Source of the DNA: Oscillospiraceae bacterium
Lineage (GTDB): Bacteria; Bacillota; Clostridia; Oscillospirales; Oscillospiraceae
NCBI GenBank assembly: GCA_009786775.1
Contig: WQRL01000037.1
Location: 1-10,208 of the forward strand
Direction: 5' to 3'
Length of the DNA stretch: 10,208 bases
Part shown: in pieces, positions 7,151 to 10,208 of the stretch
How the letters are laid out: every line of letters starts with the position of its first letter
Numbering within the stretch: position 1 is the first letter of the stretch
The notes under the pieces: model-generated
The model's input: only the letters and a program-made list of their open reading frames with translations
Told to the model about the DNA's origin: nothing
Databases searched by the model: none
Program-made: the position numbers and the translations under genes

Positions 7151-7719
7151 TATGGCGGAGTCGGTTCCGCGCTTTCCGAATTTTCCATGCTTTTCATTAT
7201 CTTAATATATTTAATTAAATAGCTCACAAGGGATATAAAAGTTAGCCCTATTGCTATAGAAATCAGCGCTATTGAGCCCCACTGGGAAATGTTTCTGAAA
7301 ATCATCAGGGAAACGCACACTAGGAAAAACACAACTGTGGAAGTCTTGCCGATTAAGTTTGATGCGGGCAGTTCCACGTTGGCCTTCTTGTGAAGCACCA
7401 GTCCGCCGACTCCCATCAGAAGCTCCTTGGCACCCACCAGGAGTACCGCCCAGACAGGGATTAGCCCGTCAATGGTTATGCAGAGCATGACTGAAATCGT
7501 CATGAGTTTGTCCCCTAGAGGGTCGAGAAATTTGCCCAAATTGGACGAAGCCTTAAACTTTCTCGCCAGAAATCCGTCAAGAAAGTCGCTGAGGGCAGCC
7601 ACTGCATAAACCAGCACTGCATATAAATGGCTGTCAGTCCGATCAGAGAAGAATACAATAACAAAGATTGGAACTAGACAAATCCGAAATATAGAAATTA
7701 TATTCGGAACAAATTTCAC
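7150..7719 (-). CDS. pgsA: CDP-diacylglycerol--glycerol-3-phosphate 3-phosphatidyltransferase (phosphatidylglycerophosphate synthase)
   Basis: This integral membrane enzyme makes phosphatidylglycerophosphate from CDP-diacylglycerol and glycerol-3-phosphate, the committed step to phosphatidylglycerol and cardiolipin. The complete CDP-alcohol phosphotransferase motif D-x2-DG-x2-AR-x8-G-x3-D-x3-D is present at residues 45-70 (D45, D48, G49, A52, R53, G62, D66, D70). Hydrophobic segments lie near 8-24, 32-45, 73-108 and 126-170, and the tail is short and polar. The N-terminus (VPNIISIFRICLVPIFV) and the 189-aa length are typical of PgsA. The start codon is GTG (7719-7717), preceded by a G-rich stretch (GGGGGA) about 9 nt upstream. 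No ATG lies between the upstream in-frame stop and this GTG. Other CDP-alcohol transferases such as PssA are possible but fit less well. Confidence 0.93.
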   Translation of the reverse strand: MKFVPNIISIFRICLVPIFVIVFFSDRTDSHLYAVLVYAVAALSDFLDGFLARKFKASSNLGKFLDPLGDKLMTISVMLCITIDGLIPVWAVLLVGAKELLMGVGGLVLHKKANVELPASNLIGKTSTVVFFLVCVSLMIFRNISQWGSIALISIAIGLTFISLVSYLIKYIKIMKSMENSESAEPTPP

Positions 7720-7811
7720 TTTCTTAAATCCCCCAAAAGCAAGAGTGTTTTAACTAAATCAGAAGTCCTGCGCAATTTGAGCGGAAGGCTCCCCGTGATA
7801 CTTAACCTACT

Positions 7812-8507
7812 CTAAAGTCCCAACATATCAGCGATGGCATTGTTGTTAATCAAATGATTCAAAACCGTGGTTTCCTCTATTATTTCTATCGCCAAAAGAC
7901 CGAAGTATCTAGCGAAAAGCGCCAGTGCCAGTACTACAATAAGTCCCTTAATAAGGCCGAAGGCAGTCCCCAAGATGCCATCGAGAAGCCTCAGGCCGGG
8001 AAGCGAGAACACGAAGCCTATCAAGTTGCCCACAACGGCGAAAACAATTGCCACCAGAACAAAGGCCACTGCAAACACAGCTATGTACGCCAGGGTGGAC
8101 GACAGCTCCGCTGCGATTATATACGCCGGGGTATCATCGCTCTCATCATCGGCCACAGCCCGCTCCGCAATCCTTATGGCTGCAGGGACCGGCAGGCCGA
8201 TTTCGCGCAGGGCGGCAAATGCTGAGAGAAACTCATAGGAATCGTCCTCATGATCTTCAAGTGCGTCAAAGTCGATATTATCTAACTCAACCTCATTTAG
8301 TGCGGTATCCACGACACCGCCCACGAATGGGACAAGAATACCCTCAAAATCATCTGAAAAAGCCTCTGCTGCGACGTTGGCGACAATCAATGAAACCACT
8401 AGGGCCACAATGCCGAAAGCCCCGCGTATTAGTCCATTTCTAAAGCCGCGCCAGGCGCAGTACGCTACAATGCCTATTATTGCTATGTCAATTAAAAAAG
8501 ATTCCAA
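7812..8507 (-). CDS. CvpA family integral membrane protein
   Basis: CvpA-type proteins are inner-membrane proteins first linked to colicin V production. Their role in Firmicutes is unclear. Visible features, numbered from the TTG start, are an N-terminal hairpin of hydrophobic segments (about 3-18 and 27-48) separated by WRGFRNGLIRG, typical of CvpA. A long, strongly acidic loop covers about 51-125 (clusters ELDNIDFD, EDHEDD, DDESDD). Two more membrane segments (about 134-165 and 178-205) contain the conserved LLDGILGTAFGLIKG. I chose TTG at 8507-8505, giving 231 aa. The frame also opens with GTG at 8519-8517, but that codon lies inside the AAAGGAGGTG Shine-Dalgarno and cannot use it. The TTG is 11 nt past GGAGG, which is a little long. 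It lies 45 nt after the DUF5711-like gene and 92 nt before pgsA. Confidence 0.85.
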   Translation of the reverse strand: MESFLIDIAIIGIVAYCAWRGFRNGLIRGAFGIVALVVSLIVANVAAEAFSDDFEGILVPFVGGVVDTALNEVELDNIDFDALEDHEDDSYEFLSAFAALREIGLPVPAAIRIAERAVADDESDDTPAYIIAAELSSTLAYIAVFAVAFVLVAIVFAVVGNLIGFVFSLPGLRLLDGILGTAFGLIKGLIVVLALALFARYFGLLAIEIIEETTVLNHLINNNAIADMLGL

Positions 8508-8516
8508 ATCCCGGCG

Positions 8517-8526
8517 CACCTCCTTT
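8517..8526 (-). promoter_or_regulatory. Ribosome binding site of the cvpA-like gene (decides the start)
   Basis: The minus strand reads AAAGGAGGTG, almost fully complementary to the 16S tail. The GTG at its end is in frame but is part of the site itself. The first usable in-frame start after it is the TTG at 8507-8505. Confidence 0.75.
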
Positions 8527-8552
8527 GCTTAGATAGTGTTTATGTTCCGGCA

Positions 8553-9704
8553 TCAATCGCCGAGCCTCACTGCTGTGACGGTATGCTCGCCGGCCGCCAG
8601 TGCAACTGCGCCGCCTAGGGCGAGGACTCTGTTTATTCCGGCCATGCTCATGCCTGAGGCTGTATTAGGCAGCACGTTGAGCCCTGTATCAAAGAACTCA
8701 ATGCCGTCACCTGTCATTACCGCGAGGAAGCCCCCGCCATATGACATGGAAATAATCTCGCGCGTAGTTGGGCGCTCTGCCCGGATATTGCCTCTTTCAT
8801 TTAGGATAAGAAGCCTGCCGCTCTGGCCAACGCCGTAATCGAGCAGGTTTAGAAGAATTATATCATCATCAAGTATAAAACCGCCCAGCCTGTGTCCATC
8901 AAATTCATAGATGACGCGCATCTCGCCCCCGCGGTCTATCACAAGCAGGCTCTGGGTTGATAGAGCAAGGAGATTCCCGTTTGACAAGTAGTGCATATCG
9001 ACTATCAGGGTGTTGTCCAGGACGAAAACACTGCTGGGTTCCGCCTGGTTCATTCCCAGAAAACGCGGAATCCTGCTGCCCGCATCGGTGAGGTTGAGCA
9101 CCGCCAAATTCCTGCTGTCAGGGGACAGGGCAGAAACAAATGCGTAGCCGCTGGCGAGGTTGGCTCTGAAAACGGCTGTGCCGCGGTCATTGAAAACCGT
9201 GGACATCCCGCGCCTCCCGCCGCCCTCTTGAGTGTTTACTGTAAACCAGCCATTCCGGTTAATGGAGGCTGAAACAATAATGCCGCTGGTGTCAAATGAG
9301 GACAGTACACGTCCTGATTCAAAAACCCTTACGGCGTTGCCTCCGATATCGAAAGCTATGCCACGGGAGCCATTGGTTACAATTGCAGGCCTGTCCATGC
9401 GGAAATTTTCTCTGAGGGTTTCGTTCCCCATGTAGTCGAGAACCTGCACCCCCAGCACGCCTGCGGCGGCGATGTGGCCATCCATATCGGCGAAAACCCT
9501 GTTGCGCCCCACATCAAAGTGCAGTTCATCGGCAACCTCAATAGCGGCACTGCCGCCGAAGATATCGGTAAACCAAGAAAAAGTAGGGGTCCGCCCTTGA
9601 ATGAGGGCAATTGTTATATAGGCGAGAACAATCAAGGATATTATAGAAAAAACGGCTCCTACGATTTTCTGCCAATTTTTTTTAGGTTTATCGTTGTCTG
9701 TCAT
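8553..9704 (-). CDS. DUF5711-like membrane-anchored protein, probable extracytoplasmic beta-propeller
   Basis: A 383-aa protein with a short basic cytoplasmic N-terminus (KPKKNWQK), one membrane anchor at about 14-36 (GAVFSIISLIVLAYITIALI) and a large outer domain. That domain consists of repeated short beta-strand units such as GIAFDIGGNAVRVFES, VVTGDGIEF-type and LLVIDRGGE stretches, often ending in aromatic or FD/FE pairs. This is what a WD40/PQQ-like propeller looks like. Length, topology and its place next to cvpA suggest the DUF5711 family of Clostridia, of unknown function; this is from memory of the family, not a search. It is the first gene behind the promoter at 9739-9767. The start ATG at 9704 has only weak ribosome-binding candidates (AGGT directly upstream, GGAG about 12 nt upstream). 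No catalytic motif is seen. Confidence 0.75.
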   Translation of the reverse strand: MTDNDKPKKNWQKIVGAVFSIISLIVLAYITIALIQGRTPTFSWFTDIFGGSAAIEVADELHFDVGRNRVFADMDGHIAAAGVLGVQVLDYMGNETLRENFRMDRPAIVTNGSRGIAFDIGGNAVRVFESGRVLSSFDTSGIIVSASINRNGWFTVNTQEGGGRRGMSTVFNDRGTAVFRANLASGYAFVSALSPDSRNLAVLNLTDAGSRIPRFLGMNQAEPSSVFVLDNTLIVDMHYLSNGNLLALSTQSLLVIDRGGEMRVIYEFDGHRLGGFILDDDIILLNLLDYGVGQSGRLLILNERGNIRAERPTTREIISMSYGGGFLAVMTGDGIEFFDTGLNVLPNTASGMSMAGINRVLALGGAVALAAGEHTVTAVRLGD

Positions 9705-9738
9705 ACCTAAGTTTTTCTCCGTTTCAACGCAATTAGAA

Positions 9739-9767
9739 ATTATACCACTTTTTTTATTAAAAAGAAA
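9739..9767 (-). promoter_or_regulatory. SigA-type promoter with perfect extended -10, for the DUF5711-like/cvpA/pgsA/clpE/oxidoreductase operon
   Basis: On the minus strand TGGTATAAT (9747-9739) is a consensus TATAAT preceded by the extended TGn element. Seventeen nt further upstream is TTTCTT (9767-9762), a weak -35, with an A/T-rich spacer. The predicted transcript start is near 9732, about 28 nt before the ATG at 9704. It lies in the 69-bp gap behind truA. No CtsR-type tandem heptad or CIRCE inverted repeat is seen around it. Confidence 0.75.
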
Positions 9768-9773
9768 TAGAAA

Positions 9774-10208
9774 TTAAATGAACATTTGTCCGGCTGCGCC
9801 CTCATACCAAATCCTTGTGAGGTATAGCCCTTCCGGTGGCACGGTAGGCCCTGTGAGGCGGCGGTCCTTCTGTTTTAGAAGGGAAGATATTTCATGGGGC
9901 TTTATCTTGCCTTCCGAAACGTAGATTAGGGTTCCTGCCATGGCTCTGGCCATGTTGTACAAAAAGCCGTTGGCGCACACCCGCAGCTCCGTAAAAAGGC
10001 CGTTTTGCTCCACCTCATACCAGTATACGGTCCTCACTGTGGTCTTGGTTACAGACCCTACCGAGCGCACGGCGGCGAAGTCGTGCTCACCGACAAACTG
10101 CGCAGCGGCCTCCTGCATTGCGGCGATGTCAAGTTTCTTAGGGTAGAGAAAGGCTCTGGAGGCGTAGAAGGGGTTTCTTATGCGGGAAGTGAGGATTCTA
10201 TATGTGTA
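9774..10208 (-). CDS. truA: tRNA pseudouridine synthase A, C-terminal part (5' truncated by window edge)
   Basis: TruA converts uridines 38-40 of the tRNA anticodon arm to pseudouridine. The frame stays open to the window edge, well beyond the internal ATG at 10118, and gives 144 residues. These begin YTYRILTSRIRNPFYASRAF, matching the TruA stretch that precedes the C-terminal half-domain. Then come AAAQFVGEHDFAAVRS, the conserved FLYNMARAMAGTLI and the ending LTGPTVPPEGLYLTRIWY, all family signatures. The catalytic Asp lies upstream, outside the window. Most relatives have FLYNMVR where this has FLYNMAR, a mild change. The stop is TAA at 9776-9774. I see no hairpin terminator in the 69-bp gap to the next gene, so some read-through into the downstream operon is possible. 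Confidence 0.95.
   Translation of the reverse strand, partial: YTYRILTSRIRNPFYASRAFLYPKKLDIAAMQEAAAQFVGEHDFAAVRSVGSVTKTTVRTVYWYEVEQNGLFTELRVCANGFLYNMARAMAGTLIYVSEGKIKPHEISSLLKQKDRRLTGPTVPPEGLYLTRIWYEGAAGQMFI

Noticed and set aside
7720-7811. Possible own promoter for pgsA (TTGCGC, 17 nt, TAAAAC on the minus strand) and a 4-bp GAGC/GCTC hairpin
   Set aside because: The -10 is poor and the hairpin is too short and lacks a T-run. The region is better read as a plain intergenic gap inside the operon.

Overview
The window looks like chromosome from an anaerobic, low-to-medium GC Firmicute, most likely a member of the Clostridia/Eubacteriales. This rests on strong AGGAGG-type ribosome binding sites, a ClpE-type Clp ATPase with an N-terminal zinc finger, a DUF5711-like/CvpA gene pair, a RACo-like corrinoid-activator protein and an Old Yellow Enzyme-type Fe-S flavoenzyme. 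I see no mobile element, CRISPR array, tRNA or rRNA.

Left arm, plus strand (1-2711): the 3' end of miaB (tRNA methylthiotransferase), then a 516-aa [2Fe-2S]/ASKHA protein of the RACo type (reductive activation of corrinoid proteins), then a 179-aa, 13-cysteine DUF2284 protein. The genes are closely spaced with good ribosome binding sites and look like one transcription unit. No corrinoid protein or methyltransferase partner lies inside the window, so the target of the activator is open.

Centre (2712-2815): two convergent units meet at a perfect 14-bp hairpin with an A-run on one side and a T-run on the other, a bidirectional terminator.

Right arm, minus strand (10208 down to 2816): partial truA (tRNA pseudouridine synthase), then a clear extended -10 promoter, then DUF5711-like membrane-anchored protein, cvpA-like membrane protein, pgsA (phosphatidylglycerophosphate synthase), clpE-like AAA+ unfoldase and a 650-aa FMN/4Fe-4S/FAD ene-reductase-type enzyme. 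Spacing is tight, and two ribosome binding sites overlap the preceding stop codon (pgsA/clpE and clpE/oxidoreductase), so these five genes are probably one operon. It combines envelope functions, protein quality control and a redox enzyme.

Most of the window is ordinary core genome. The items most worth a second look are the orphan RACo-like/DUF2284 pair behind miaB, the flavoenzyme coupled to a Clp ATPase with a Trp at the usual proton-donor Tyr, the collagen-like linker in the Clp protein, and the absence of a recognisable stress operator ahead of the clp operon.
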